64,000 bases of DNA from Bifidobacterium pseudocatenulatum DSM 20438 = JCM 1200 = LMG 10505 (GTDB lineage: Bacteria; Actinomycetota; Actinomycetes; Actinomycetales; Bifidobacteriaceae), in the NCBI RefSeq assembly GCF_001025215.1, contig NZ_AP012330.1, positions 310,001 to 374,000 on the forward strand. The letters run 5' to 3'. The position numbers and the translations under genes were made by a program. How positions within the stretch are numbered: the stretch's first letter is position 1; every line of letters begins with the position of its first letter. The notes under the pieces are model-generated. The model had not been told where the DNA came from and did no database searches. It saw only the letters and a program-made list of their open reading frames with translations. This document shows positions 20,076 through 29,458 of the stretch, one piece after another.

Positions 20076-21209
20076 ATGAACACGCCATCGCAAGCCCAAG
20101 TGCGCCGCGCCATCGCCGAAGCGCAAACCATCGTGGTGAAAGTGGGATCCAGCTCGTTGACCAAACCAAGTGGCCACCTCGATCCGGAACGACTCAACGC
20201 GCTCGTGGCGGCCCTCGCACGCGTGCGACTCATGGGCGGGCGCGTGGTGCTCGTCTCCTCCGGCGCCATCGCAGCCGGATTCGGCTCCCTCGGCTTCGAC
20301 TCACGCCCAACCGACGTGGCTGACCAGCAGGCGTGCGCGGCCGTCGGACAAGGCCTGCTCATGGCCCAGTACGAGAACGCTTTCTCACAATACGGACTGC
20401 GCGTCGGGCAAATCCTCATCACCGTGTCCGACACCATCGCACCACAGCAATACCGCAACGTGCGACGCACCCTCGACCGGCTGCTCGACCTCGGCGCGGT
20501 GCCGATCATCAACGAAAACGATTCCCTCGCGTCCAACGAAATCCGTTTCGGAGACAACGACCGACTCTCCGCATTGATCGCCAACATCGTAGTCGCCGAC
20601 GCTTTGGTGCTCCTCACCGACGTGGACGCGCTCTACACGGCACCCCCAAGCGAACCCGGATCGCGACGCATCAGCTACGTGCCGAACGTGGAGGACGCGC
20701 TCGCCAAAGTGCAGGTCGGCGGCACCGGATCAAACGTGGGTACCGGCGGCATGGTCACCAAAATGGAAGCGGCGCGTGTTGCGGCGGTCTCCGGCATTCC
20801 CGCAGTGCTCACCTGCGCGGCAAACGCAGGCCCGGCCATGATGGGCGACCCAGTCGGCACCGCATTCGCCCCCATCAACGACCGTGGATCATCACGCCGC
20901 CTATGGATCGGGTTCGCAGCACACCCGCAAGGCACGCTCGTGGCCGATGCCGGCGCTTCCAATGCGGTACGCGGAGGGGCCGCCAGCCTGCTTGCCGCCG
21001 GCGTACTCGAAGTGCGGGGCGATTTTGCCGCCGGAGACGCGGTGTGGATCGACGATGAAGCGGGCAATCACCTCGCAAAAGGCCTCGTAGGATTCGATTC
21101 CGAAGAAATCCCGCAAATGCTCGGCCGCAATACCGCCCAGCTCAAGCGTTTCCTCGGCGAAGAATACGCCCACCCCCTAGTCCACCGCGACAACCTCGTC
21201 TTGGTTTAA
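20076..21209 (+). CDS. proB: Glutamate 5-kinase
   Basis: A 377-residue enzyme that phosphorylates glutamate to start proline biosynthesis. The amino-acid kinase domain shows [10 protein letters not shown] near residue 20, VSSGAIAAG near 62, [17 protein letters not shown] near 150 and [15 protein letters not shown] near 225. A C-terminal PUA domain spans about 285-370 ([33 protein letters not shown]). The start at 20076 is fixed by GGAGGA just upstream. The terminator between obgE and proB suggests separate expression. No proA lies adjacent. Confidence 0.95.
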   Translation: MNTPSQAQVRRAIAEAQTIVVKVGSSSLTKPSGHLDPERLNALVAALARVRLMGGRVVLVSSGAIAAGFGSLGFDSRPTDVADQQACAAVGQGLLMAQYENAFSQYGLRVGQILITVSDTIAPQQYRNVRRTLDRLLDLGAVPIINENDSLASNEIRFGDNDRLSALIANIVVADALVLLTDVDALYTAPPSEPGSRRISYVPNVEDALAKVQVGGTGSNVGTGGMVTKMEAARVAAVSGIPAVLTCAANAGPAMMGDPVGTAFAPINDRGSSRRLWIGFAAHPQGTLVADAGASNAVRGGAASLLAAGVLEVRGDFAAGDAVWIDDEAGNHLAKGLVGFDSEEIPQMLGRNTAQLKRFLGEEYAHPLVHRDNLVLV

Positions 21210-21330
21210 TCCCTTTCCCTCTTTTGTTCGGTGCCCTGTAAATAGCAATATGCCGCCCCTACCGGTCAGCAGGGAAAAGGAATTCCAAAATGTGCTAAAA
21301 GGCTGTTGTTTTTCGGGCGGGAGGGATAGC

Positions 21331-22554
21331 ATGGCAAACATGACTATGGCTGACTGGCAGACTCTTTCCGAACGTATTAACCGCGTGGCTCCGAGCGCTA
21401 CTCTGGCCGTTGATTCCAAAGCGAAAGCGATGAAAGCTGAAGGAATCGACGTCATTGGATTTGGTGCGGGCGAACCGAACTTTCCGACTCCGGCTGCGAT
21501 CGTCGCGGCTGCGGCCGAAGCGGTGCAGGATCCGAAGAACTATCGTTACACTCCGACGGCAGGTTTGCCGGAATTGCGCAAGGCGATCGCAGACAAAACG
21601 TTGCGCGACTCGGGGTATGGAGTCGATCCGAATCAGGTGATCGTAACCAATGGCGGCAAGCAGGCCGTGTACGAATCCTTTCAAATCCTGCTCAATGATG
21701 GCGACGAAGTCATCATTCCGACGCCGTATTGGACGAGCTATCCGGAAGCCGTGAAACTGGCTGGAGGCGTGCCTGTCGAAGTGTTCGCGGGAGCTGACCG
21801 CAATTTCGAGCCAAGCTTGGAAGACCTGGAAGCGGCACGTACCGAACGTACGAAGGCCATCATCGTGAATACGCCGAACAATCCGACGGGTGCCGTGTGG
21901 AATCCGGAAACCGTCAAGGCGATCGGCGAATGGGCTGTGGAACACCATGTGTGGGTGATCTCCGACGAAATCTACGAGCATCTGAACTACGATGGTGCAA
22001 AAACCACGTATATCGGCGCTGCAGTGCCTGAAGTGCGTGATCAGCTGCTGGTGCTCAACGGCGTGGCCAAAACCTACGCTATGCCCGGCTGGCGTGTCGG
22101 CTGGATGATCGCTCCGCTCGACGTGGCGAAGGCCGCATCCAAGCTGCAGGGGCATATGACGTCGAACGTGAACAATATCTCCCAGCGTGCCGCGATCGCA
22201 GCCGTGTCCGGATCTCTTGACGCCGTGTACGAGATGCGTGAGGCGTTCGACAGGCGCCGTCAGACCATCGTCGCCGCGTTGAACGATATCGAAGGTGTGA
22301 ACTGCCCGACGCCGACCGGCGCATTCTATGCGTTCGCCGACGTGAGCGCACTGCTGAACAAGCCGCTCGGCACCAGCAAAACCGCTTATGCGAGCACGTC
22401 CGAACTGGCTGCGGCGCTGCTTGACGAAGGTCATGTGGCGGCCGTTCCAGGCGAAGCGTTCGGCGCTCCCGGCTACTTGCGATTCTCGTACGCGCTTGCC
22501 GACGACGACCTCGTTGAGGGCATGAAGCGTATGAAGCAGTGGGTCGAGGACTGA
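21331..22554 (+). CDS. Class I/II pyridoxal-phosphate aminotransferase (aspartate aminotransferase-like)
   Basis: A 407-residue fold-type I aminotransferase of the AspC/AspB subfamily. Recognisable parts are [19 protein letters not shown] near residue 46, [20 protein letters not shown] near 71, [26 protein letters not shown] near 190, [12 protein letters not shown] near 220 (Asp and Tyr of the cofactor site), the PLP-binding Lys in [17 protein letters not shown] near 251, and [17 protein letters not shown] near the end, which holds the substrate-carboxylate Arg. It probably interconverts aspartate and oxaloacetate. The ATG at 21331 follows GGGAGGGAT, so the longer in-frame upstream ORF is not used. 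A terminator follows. Confidence 0.92.
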   Translation: MANMTMADWQTLSERINRVAPSATLAVDSKAKAMKAEGIDVIGFGAGEPNFPTPAAIVAAAAEAVQDPKNYRYTPTAGLPELRKAIADKTLRDSGYGVDPNQVIVTNGGKQAVYESFQILLNDGDEVIIPTPYWTSYPEAVKLAGGVPVEVFAGADRNFEPSLEDLEAARTERTKAIIVNTPNNPTGAVWNPETVKAIGEWAVEHHVWVISDEIYEHLNYDGAKTTYIGAAVPEVRDQLLVLNGVAKTYAMPGWRVGWMIAPLDVAKAASKLQGHMTSNVNNISQRAAIAAVSGSLDAVYEMREAFDRRRQTIVAALNDIEGVNCPTPTGAFYAFADVSALLNKPLGTSKTAYASTSELAAALLDEGHVAAVPGEAFGAPGYLRFSYALADDDLVEGMKRMKQWVED

Positions 22555-22581
22555 TACTGGCCTGACTGAGACTTTTCACAC

Positions 22582-22622
22582 GATTCGCACCGCGGTGACA
22601 TGCCGGGTGCGAATCTTTTTTT
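22582..22622 (+). terminator. Rho-independent terminator after the aminotransferase gene
   Basis: GATTCGCACC pairs exactly with GGTGCGAATC, followed by TTTTTTTC. Confidence 0.93.
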
Positions 22623-22664
22623 CGTTGAAAAATAGCGGTTTTGGGACATTTCTTGAAAAACCGG

Positions 22665-22694
22665 TTGGACTAAGTCGCAAATACCCGCTATTAT
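22665..22694 (+). promoter_or_regulatory. Putative promoter of tRNA-Trp-secE-nusG
   Basis: TTGGAC (22665-22670) and TATTAT (22689-22694) are separated by 18 bases, about 87 bases upstream of tRNA-Trp. Confidence 0.55.
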
Positions 22695-22780
22695 TTCGAC
22701 TTGGCGGTTTTGCCGCTTACTTCTTGCGTGGTTTTTCGCACAAAATCCTCGCCAGCAAGTAGAAACGGCAGAGTACACCT

Positions 22781-22856
22781 AGGGAAGTGGCGCAATTGGT
22801 AGCGCAACGGTCTCCAAAACCGTAGGTTGTGGGTTCGAGTCCCGCCTTCCCTGCCA
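22781..22856 (+). tRNA. tRNA-Trp (anticodon CCA)
   Basis: AGGGAAG pairs with CTTCCCT. The anticodon stem-loop ACGGT-CTCCAAA-ACCGT gives anticodon CCA. The T arm is GTGGG-TTCGAGT-CCCGC. The discriminator is G and CCA is encoded at 22854-22856. Its position directly before secE is the widespread bacterial arrangement. Confidence 0.96.
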
Positions 22857-22889
22857 AGCTTCTTACAACAAGCTCAGCGGAGGATTATT

Positions 22890-23117
22890 ATGGCGAAGGC
22901 AAAAAATAGCGAAAAGGCCGTTAAGCCGAACATCTTCATGCGTCTTGGCTTGTTCATCAAACAGATTATCGACGAACTCCGCAAGGTCGTGACCCCGACC
23001 AGCAAAGAGCTGTTCTTCTGGGCACTCGCCGTGTTCATCTTCGTGCTGCTCCTGATGGCACTGGTCACCGGCATGGACTTCGGTCTGGGCAAGCTGACCC
23101 TGTGGATCTTCGGCTGA
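22890..23117 (+). CDS. secE: Preprotein translocase subunit SecE
   Basis: A 75-residue subunit of the SecYEG channel with the short one-helix form of the protein. A basic N-terminus (MAKAKNSEKAVKPN) leads to IKQIIDELRKVVTPTSKELFFWALAVFIFVLLLMALVTGMDFGLG, the amphipathic helix plus the single membrane segment of the family. The ATG at 22890 is chosen because GGAGG lies seven bases before it; an extension upstream would run back into the tRNA. It is followed 24 bases later by nusG. Confidence 0.96.
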   Translation: MAKAKNSEKAVKPNIFMRLGLFIKQIIDELRKVVTPTSKELFFWALAVFIFVLLLMALVTGMDFGLGKLTLWIFG

Positions 23118-23141
23118 TCAACGACTTGAAGGTGAAACTGC

Positions 23142-23939
23142 ATGACTGACGAAGTGTTTTCCGACAACCTCGACGAAGCTCCAGAAGCTGATCTCGAGGC
23201 CGTAGCTGCCGTTGAGGAGCTGCAGGCCGAGGGTGAAAGCGTTCCGGAAGTCGCTGAGGCCGAGCCGACTGCTGAAGCTGCTTCCGAAGAGTCCGCGGAG
23301 GACGAGGGCGGCGAAGAGCTGGATGCTGGCGCCAAGGCCGTCGAAGACTTCTCCAACAGCCTGCGCACCCTCGAAGGCAAGTGGTACGTGCTGCACACCT
23401 ACTCCGGCTATGAGAAGCGTGTGAAGACCAACGTTGAATCCCGTGTGGCAAGCTTCGGCATGGAAGATAAGATCTTCCAGATTGAAGTTCCGATGGAAGA
23501 AGTCGAAAAGCACACCGAAAAGGGCAAGAAGGTCATCACCCGCGTGCGTGTTCCCGGCTATGTGCTGATTCGCATGCTTCCGGATGAGAACGCCCGTCGT
23601 ATTGTGCGTGAAACCGAAGGCGTTACCGGCTTCGTCGGTCCGACCAAGGAACCGGCGCCGCTGAGCCGCAAGGAAGTCGTCTCCATGATGGCTCCGATGA
23701 TCGCTTCCGAAGCGCTCAAGAAGGCTGGTGACAAGCCGGCCGCCAACAAGAAGCGCGTCCTTGAAGTCTCCTACGCCGTTGGCGATCAGGTCACCGTCAC
23801 CGACGGTCCGTTCACCACCATGGCAGCTGTCGTCTCCGACGTTGAGCCCACCACCCAGAAGCTCACGGTGCTCGTGTCCATCTTCGGTCGCGACACGCCA
23901 GTGGAGTTGGGCTTCAACCAGGTAGAAAAACTGTCCTGA
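23142..23939 (+). CDS. nusG: Transcription termination/antitermination protein NusG
   Basis: A 265-residue elongation factor that binds RNA polymerase and links it to Rho or the ribosome. The first ~75 residues are a strongly acidic Ala/Glu-rich extension common in actinobacteria. The NGN domain follows ([22 protein letters not shown] near 85, [30 protein letters not shown] near 140). The KOW domain forms the C-terminus ([22 protein letters not shown] near 213 and [21 protein letters not shown]). It is the second gene of the secE-nusG unit, terminated before rplK. Confidence 0.97.
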   Translation: MTDEVFSDNLDEAPEADLEAVAAVEELQAEGESVPEVAEAEPTAEAASEESAEDEGGEELDAGAKAVEDFSNSLRTLEGKWYVLHTYSGYEKRVKTNVESRVASFGMEDKIFQIEVPMEEVEKHTEKGKKVITRVRVPGYVLIRMLPDENARRIVRETEGVTGFVGPTKEPAPLSRKEVVSMMAPMIASEALKKAGDKPAANKKRVLEVSYAVGDQVTVTDGPFTTMAAVVSDVEPTTQKLTVLVSIFGRDTPVELGFNQVEKLS

Positions 23940-23949
23940 TAAGTCTTTG

Positions 23950-23980
23950 AAAGACCCCGCGCATTGCGGGGTCTTTTTTT
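23950..23980 (+). terminator. Rho-independent terminator after nusG
   Basis: AAGACCCCGC and GCGGGGTCTT form a 10-bp perfect stem around GCATT, followed by a T run. Confidence 0.94.
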
Positions 23981-24153
23981 GTCTGGGGGAGTGGGCACAA
24001 TAGGAAAGCTTGTGTCTGGAGGGTTTGGCGTGCCTGAATGAGGGTACGGAATCCGCTAGCACAGCACAGCAATATACGTTGCGGAAGGAACCGGACGCGG
24101 GAAACCTACTCCGGTGCCGCTACCACCGCTTCTACAGAAAGAAGAACCATACA

Positions 24154-24585
24154 ATGGCTCCTAAGAAGAAAGTCTCGGCGCTTCTCAAGCTCCAGATTCA
24201 GGCTGGCAAGGCCAACCCGGCCCCGCCGCTGGGCCCGGCACTGGGTTCCCATGGCGTGAACATCATGGACTTCTGCAAGCAGTACAACGCTGCCACGCAG
24301 GACAAGATGGGCCAGGTCATCCCTGTTGAGATCACCGTTTTCGAAGATCGTTCCTTCACCTTCATTCTGAAGACCCCGCCGGCGGCAGCTCTGCTGAAGA
24401 AGGCCGCGGGCATCCAGAAGGGTACCGAAAACCCGCTGACCCACAAGGTCGGCTCCGTCACCAAGGCTCAGGTCCGTGAGATCGCCGAAATCAAGATGGC
24501 TGATCTGTCCGCACGCGACGTCGAAGCCGGCATGAAGATCATCGAGGGCACCGCCCGCTCGATGGGTATCACGGTTACCGACTGA
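24154..24585 (+). CDS. rplK: 50S ribosomal protein L11
   Basis: A 143-residue protein that begins [48 protein letters not shown] and ends with the RNA-binding [28 protein letters not shown] signature. L11 forms the GTPase-associated centre and is needed for RelA activation. ATG at 24154 is used because it gives the family N-terminus and has AAAGAAG upstream; in-frame codons further up would add an unrelated leader. The gap from the nusG terminator (about 170 bases) should hold the rplKA promoter and leader. It is followed 14 bases later by rplA. Confidence 0.98.
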   Translation: MAPKKKVSALLKLQIQAGKANPAPPLGPALGSHGVNIMDFCKQYNAATQDKMGQVIPVEITVFEDRSFTFILKTPPAAALLKKAAGIQKGTENPLTHKVGSVTKAQVREIAEIKMADLSARDVEAGMKIIEGTARSMGITVTD

Positions 24586-24599
24586 GAGGAGAGGGACAA

Positions 24600-25292
24600 A
24601 TGGTAAAGCGTTCCAAGAAGTACCGCGAAGCTTCTGAGAAGATCGATCGCAACAACCTTTACACCGCTAACGAAGCCATCGCTCTCGTCAAGAGCATGCC
24701 GGAGTACAAGTTCGATCAGACCGTTGAGGCCGTGCTGCGCCTGAACGTGGATCCGCGTAAGGCCGACCAGCTGGTCCGCGGTTCCGTCAACCTGCCGAAC
24801 GGCACCGGTAAGACCGCCAAGGTCCTCGTGTTCGCCCGTGGCCCGAAGGCCACCGAGGCTCTCGAGGCTGGCGCCGACATCGTCGGTGACGACGATCTCG
24901 TGCAGAAGGTTGCCGACGGCTTCCTGGACTTCGATTCCGTGGTGGCTACCCCGGACATGATGGGCAAGGTCGGCCGCCTCGGCCGCGTGCTCGGTCCGCG
25001 TGGCCTCATGCCGAACCCGAAGACCGGCACCGTGACCATGGACGTCACCAAGGCCATCAAGGACATCAAGGGCGGCAAGGTCGACTTCCGTGTTGACAAG
25101 AATGGCAACCTGAGCTTCCTCATCGGCAAGCTCTCCTTCACCGAGCAGGCTCTCGACGAGAACTTCAAGGCTGTTGCCGACGAAATCAAGCGTCTGAAGC
25201 CGTCCACCGTGAAGGGCCGCTACGTCACCAAGGCGACCATCACCTCCACGATGAACCCGGGCGTCCCGGTTGATCCGACGGTCATCGCCTGA
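24600..25292 (+). CDS. rplA: 50S ribosomal protein L1
   Basis: A 230-residue protein of the L1 stalk with the usual segments: [53 protein letters not shown], and the L1 signature around [19 protein letters not shown] near residue 140. L1 binds its own mRNA in other bacteria and so limits rplK-rplA translation. The ribosome site GAGAGGAGAGGG precedes the ATG. The operon ends at a clear terminator about 40 bases downstream. Confidence 0.98.
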   Translation: MVKRSKKYREASEKIDRNNLYTANEAIALVKSMPEYKFDQTVEAVLRLNVDPRKADQLVRGSVNLPNGTGKTAKVLVFARGPKATEALEAGADIVGDDDLVQKVADGFLDFDSVVATPDMMGKVGRLGRVLGPRGLMPNPKTGTVTMDVTKAIKDIKGGKVDFRVDKNGNLSFLIGKLSFTEQALDENFKAVADEIKRLKPSTVKGRYVTKATITSTMNPGVPVDPTVIA

Positions 25293-25328
25293 GCAATATA
25301 GCTTGTAGATAGCTTCTATATAGCTTGC

Positions 25329-25370
25329 AAAAGACCCGCATCCTGCCCCAACGCGAGATGCGGGTCTTTT
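25329..25370 (+). terminator. Rho-independent terminator after rplA
   Basis: AAAAGACCCGCATC pairs exactly with GATGCGGGTCTTTT around a 14-base loop. The A-rich and T-rich flanks make it suitable in both directions, and the gene on the other side (PucR-type regulator) is convergent. Confidence 0.92.
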
Positions 25371-25489
25371 CATATATATCTTGCGATTATCTATCTCATT
25401 TAATAAATAATGATCCTGCAATCGTCTGACTATCAAAGAATCTCAATGAAACCAGATATCAGATAGATATTAAAACAGAGAAGTGATGT

Positions 25490-26269
25490 TCAACGGTCGC
25501 GCATACGGCCAATCGCAAGCGCCGTCGTCAAAACGTATGCGTCACGCGGGTCGGTCGCATCCCAACCGGTCGTTTCCGCGGCACGCTTCAAGCGATAACG
25601 CACCGTATTCGGATGCACATTCAATTCCTTCGCCGTGTTTTCCAACGAACTGCCGTTGCGCAAAAACGTGGAAACCGTCACAAACGTCGGATCGTCGGGA
25701 TTCTCGCCATGAAGCACCTGATACACGTTCTGATACAACTCTTCACGAGCGTAATCATCGCCCAACAGCGCCCGTTCCGGCAGCAACTCATCGGCACGCA
25801 ACGGGCGGGACGGCGACGCCAAAGCGGGAGCCGCCTGCAAGGAAAACAGGGTTTCACGCAACACGTGCGAAGCGCCGGCGACACCGGAACGCACCGGACT
25901 CAAATACACCGATTCGTCATCTTTGAAAGCGGGCATAATCGACGTGCAGGTCACTTCGGCAGTGGCGGCGCCACTCTGACAGACAAGCGCCAGCAGAAAA
26001 CTGCCGTATGTGCCAACAATCACATGTTCTCCGCCCAGATCGCGCACCGCCTTACGCGCAACGAGCGAAGCCGAAGCGGGACTCGTTTCCGGTGTGCCGC
26101 CAATCGCGAAACAATCGAAATCCCCACGCCAACCAAGCACATTCATCAACGAGGCGACGCGATCATCCGTAAGAGAAGTCATCAGGCATTCGAAAGCGAG
26201 CCGTTCGATGGTTGAATCGTCGGTGTGCCCTGCCAGAAGGTCGAGAATGTCTGCCTGATCGGAGTTCAT
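25490..26269 (-). CDS. PucR/CdaR-type transcriptional regulator (possible fatty acid synthesis regulator)
   Basis: A 259-residue protein whose C-terminal ~60 residues match the PucR-type helix-turn-helix: VSTFLRNGSSLENTAKELNVHPNTVRYRLKRAAETTGWDATDPRDAYVLTTAL. The N-terminal part (residues 1-180) has no domain I can name and is shorter than in typical PucR or CdaR proteins. In Streptomyces the fatty acid synthesis activator FasR carries this same C-terminal HTH, and this gene lies about 4 kb upstream of birA-bioY-acc-fas, so a lipid role is a reasonable inference but unproved. ATG at 26269 is used. It lacks a clear ribosome site, and TACACT lies eight bases before it, which would suit a leaderless transcript. 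It converges with rplA and diverges from the next gene. Confidence 0.8.
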   Translation of the reverse strand: MNSDQADILDLLAGHTDDSTIERLAFECLMTSLTDDRVASLMNVLGWRGDFDCFAIGGTPETSPASASLVARKAVRDLGGEHVIVGTYGSFLLALVCQSGAATAEVTCTSIMPAFKDDESVYLSPVRSGVAGASHVLRETLFSLQAAPALASPSRPLRADELLPERALLGDDYAREELYQNVYQVLHGENPDDPTFVTVSTFLRNGSSLENTAKELNVHPNTVRYRLKRAAETTGWDATDPRDAYVLTTALAIGRMRDR

Positions 26270-26354
26270 AAGCGTCAAGTGTAGCCGCCCAACTGGCGAA
26301 TCGCTGAACGGAAAGCGTCAACGAGGTGAAGTTCATTCGGGGAGTGCCGCTATT

Positions 26355-28454
26355 ATGCCGCTTATGAGCGAAGTCAAACAAACTGGAAAGCGTAGCGAGC
26401 GTATCGGCACATTCCTCAGCTGGATGCTGGCCGTGCTGGCATGCCTTTGGGTGGCATGGTGTTGCGCGATCGGGCCGTTGTATTGGTTCGGCGATGGGCT
26501 TTCCGACTTCGGCTGGCTGAATGTGCTGTATTTGGTGGTCGCTTTCGCGATATGGTTTTCGATAGTTGTCGCATTGGTCAGATTCGGCCGCGGCCGTCGC
26601 GTACTTCCGCAATATTTCGCACGACGGCATGAAAAACTATGCAACGAGATTGCAGGAACGCCGACCACCGTGCTTGGCATTATGTTGCGACACTTGCATG
26701 ATGCCGCGCACAGCCGCCCAGGGCGCGCCCTGCATGCAGTGATCGTATGGACGGGGCGCAAACTCATCCGCTGCACCGACTGTTGGTGGAAACTCATGCT
26801 GGTGTTCGTAATCGGCTGGCTGTGGATTCCAACCACGCTATTGGCCGCGTTCGGCGCCGACATTCGCTCGCAGATCCGTGAATTCAGCTGGGCCTTGAAC
26901 CAGTGGACGGGCTTGAAACAGCCATATATCGGCTTCTTCTCGTTCGTGCCCATGGATATTTACCCGACCGCGCATTACATGTGGCCGGACAATCCCACAT
27001 ATCTGACCGACCAGCACAATGTCGTGCTCACCGTGTTCTACGGTGCCGCAGCGGCGGTTTCGCGCTACTTCACCGACTCCAACGATGCGGGTATCGTGGT
27101 GCTCGCAGCCTTGCAATGGCTATTCGCCGCATTCTGCTGTTCGGCCACCGCCAACCGGTTCTTCAACCTGCCGTGGCGCAGGCTTGGCGTCGGCACGTTC
27201 GACTTCTCGCATCCGGAACGCCACGATTGCTGGAATATGCGCGATTACGCGCATCCTGAAGCAGGCGTTGTGGCACGCCCCTCCAGACTGCGGGCCGGTG
27301 CGAAAACACGATTCATGATACTGCTGTTCTTCATGGTGTGCCCGCTTGCGGTATTCGCCACGATTTCCCTGACGAAATCGCCGCTGTTCGCTTTCGCATT
27401 CGTATGGTGGTTTGGCGTGTGGTACGAACTGCACATGACGCATATCAAAGCGCTGCCCACCATCAACGGCAAGCCGACGTACCTACGCAAACGCTCGATC
27501 ATGGCCTTCACCATCTCAAGCTGCGTGATGCTGATCAGCGCGAAATACGCGTGGTACATCATTCTCTTCACCCTGATCCTGGCACTTATCAACGATCGCA
27601 AACGTTGGAAAACCTATCTTGTGGCACTTCTGCTGCCAACCATCCTCATTCATGGCGGCATCGTGTTCCTCACCAACACGGGCGCCATCATCGGCGGCGA
27701 CCCCATCGAAAGCCGTGGCATCCAACTGCAGCAGATCGCGCGCGTCGCCAAATACAATCCGAAAGGCATTCCGGCGGACGCGGCGAAAAAGCTTGAACCG
27801 GTCTTCAACCTCGACCAGATGGCCGAAGCGTACTTCCGGCAGGACGCCGACCCGGTGAAATCCTCCGGCATCCAATCGAAGAAAGTCAGTTACAAGTGGC
27901 GCACCGTCACCGAAGACGACATGACAAACTTCAACGAGGCCTGGCTTGAAATCGTTGTCGCAAATCCTGTTATCGCGCTCGACGCGTTTTTCGCCGAATG
28001 CTTCGGCTATTTCGACGTGACCGACCTGCCATACGTGTCGATGGACTACTACGTGAACAACGATTACGTGCAGAACGACAATGCGTGGATCCACCTGTAT
28101 AACCACGATTGGCGCGATGCGGTGGCCGGCTTCGCGAAAGGTTGGGGCAATATTCCCGTGATCGGCTGGGTGACGCACGGCAATCTGTACGTAACGCTGA
28201 TGCTGCTGGTCGGCGCTGCCGAAGTGGTGTTGCGGCGATGGCGCTCGCTGTCATGGCATCTGCCCCTGCTGCTGCTCATGGGCGTGATGATCACCGCTCC
28301 GGCCAACAATTTCGAACGGCATATGCTACCGGTCGCGTTCGTATTCGGTTTCGTATGCCTGCAATTCTGGCGCGAGTCGCGTAATGCGCGATCGGCTGCC
28401 AGCGCGAACGTGGCCAGTGCGCATGAGGCCAGCCAGGTGCGGCAGGACGAGTAG
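26355..28454 (+). CDS. Large polytopic membrane protein, DUF6020-like (GT-C-type topology)
   Basis: A 699-residue membrane protein with about a dozen hydrophobic segments: residues ~20-42, 58-80, 145-170, 215-250, 315-340, 345-360, 385-430, 440-455, and a group near 590-680. A soluble stretch of about 140 residues (450-590) lies before the last group. The overall plan resembles bacterial GT-C glycosyltransferase-like and DUF6020 proteins, found in bifidobacteria and Firmicutes with unknown activity. I see no diagnostic catalytic motif. The start may be 26355 or the in-frame ATG at 26364; GGGGAG lies about ten bases before 26355. It is divergent from the PucR-type gene and followed 80 bases later by birA. 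Confidence 0.65.
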   Translation: MPLMSEVKQTGKRSERIGTFLSWMLAVLACLWVAWCCAIGPLYWFGDGLSDFGWLNVLYLVVAFAIWFSIVVALVRFGRGRRVLPQYFARRHEKLCNEIAGTPTTVLGIMLRHLHDAAHSRPGRALHAVIVWTGRKLIRCTDCWWKLMLVFVIGWLWIPTTLLAAFGADIRSQIREFSWALNQWTGLKQPYIGFFSFVPMDIYPTAHYMWPDNPTYLTDQHNVVLTVFYGAAAAVSRYFTDSNDAGIVVLAALQWLFAAFCCSATANRFFNLPWRRLGVGTFDFSHPERHDCWNMRDYAHPEAGVVARPSRLRAGAKTRFMILLFFMVCPLAVFATISLTKSPLFAFAFVWWFGVWYELHMTHIKALPTINGKPTYLRKRSIMAFTISSCVMLISAKYAWYIILFTLILALINDRKRWKTYLVALLLPTILIHGGIVFLTNTGAIIGGDPIESRGIQLQQIARVAKYNPKGIPADAAKKLEPVFNLDQMAEAYFRQDADPVKSSGIQSKKVSYKWRTVTEDDMTNFNEAWLEIVVANPVIALDAFFAECFGYFDVTDLPYVSMDYYVNNDYVQNDNAWIHLYNHDWRDAVAGFAKGWGNIPVIGWVTHGNLYVTLMLLVGAAEVVLRRWRSLSWHLPLLLLMGVMITAPANNFERHMLPVAFVFGFVCLQFWRESRNARSAASANVASAHEASQVRQDE

Positions 28455-28534
28455 CGGCTGCGTTGGCTGCTGCATGAGCTGTTGCGTTGCGGCGACATTG
28501 CGTCGGCGCGCCGCGCTGTAGTAGGTAGGAGGTA

Positions 28535-29425
28535 ATGATGGCGATTTTGGATTCGGCTGCGATCATGCCGCGTACATGCGTTGCGGCGGATCAGGTGCTT
28601 GTTTTGGATACGGTGGGATCCACCAACACGTATGCCGCGGATTTGGTGCGTGCAGGTCGGCTGTTCGGCATGGATGGCATTGCAGGGAACCTCGTGTGGA
28701 GCGGGCGTGAGATCGTGGTTGTCGCGGCGAACGAGCAGACGGCCGGTCGCGGGCGGCTCGACCATACGTGGGCCAGTGTGCCGGGGGAGTCATTCATCGT
28801 GTCGCTGGTGGTGAGCGTGCCGGTTGCGATTGTGCGCGATTCGTCCGTCAATGGTTGGCTGCAGATGATTGCCGGTTGCGAGATGCGTGAGGCGATTGTT
28901 GGTGCGGTATGCGATTTCGGCGGCACGCTCGATGAAGATGTTTTGCTGAAATGGCCGAACGATATTTTTGCTGGCGGCAAGAAACTTGGTGGCGTACTCG
29001 CTGAAATGGTGCCGATTCCGGATTGCGGGGATCGCGTTGCCATTGTGATCGGCGTCGGTTTGAATCTTGCCGTCGCTCAGGAACGATTGCCGATAGATAA
29101 GTCCACATCGTTGCAGTTGGTTGCGCGCAATCTGCCTGATGCGATGGTGTTGCGCGATGCGATTGCCGTACGTTGGGTGCAAGGATTGCGCTCGCGGTTG
29201 GCTGATTTCGAAGAGGACCCTCACCGTGAGGCTGTGCGCGCCCGGGAAGCGATGACCCCGATCTGCTGGACGCTCGGCAAGCAGTGCGAGGCTCATTTTG
29301 TGGACGGAACCACTTTGCAGGGCAGGGCTGTCGCGTTAAACGACGACGCCTCCCTGACCATTGAGGATCAGGAAGGCGTATTGCATCGGGTGAGCACGGC
29401 CGACGTAGGCGTGCTCAGTAAGTAA
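28535..29425 (+). CDS. birA: Biotin--[acetyl-CoA-carboxylase] ligase
   Basis: A 296-residue biotin protein ligase that adenylates biotin and transfers it to the carrier lysine of AccBC. The catalytic domain shows LDTVGSTNTYAADL near residue 28, ANEQTAGRGRLDHTWASVPGESF near 72 (the biotinyl-AMP loop), LKWPNDIFAGGKKLGGVLAEM near 148 and VIGVGLNLAV near 178, with a small SH3-like C-terminal domain. There is no N-terminal DNA-binding winged helix, so this is a monofunctional (group I) ligase and not a biotin repressor. Two start codons are in tandem; the second ATG (28538) has the better spacing to GGAGG. It is beside bioY and the acc-fas genes it serves. Confidence 0.93.
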   Translation: MMAILDSAAIMPRTCVAADQVLVLDTVGSTNTYAADLVRAGRLFGMDGIAGNLVWSGREIVVVAANEQTAGRGRLDHTWASVPGESFIVSLVVSVPVAIVRDSSVNGWLQMIAGCEMREAIVGAVCDFGGTLDEDVLLKWPNDIFAGGKKLGGVLAEMVPIPDCGDRVAIVIGVGLNLAVAQERLPIDKSTSLQLVARNLPDAMVLRDAIAVRWVQGLRSRLADFEEDPHREAVRAREAMTPICWTLGKQCEAHFVDGTTLQGRAVALNDDASLTIEDQEGVLHRVSTADVGVLSK

Positions 29426-29458
29426 AAAATTACTTGATTGCTGAAATTTGCCGCAATC

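Noticed and set aside
28535..29425. BirA as the biotin repressor of bioY/accC
   Set aside because: The protein begins almost directly with the catalytic domain and lacks the N-terminal winged helix, so it cannot act as an E. coli-type repressor.
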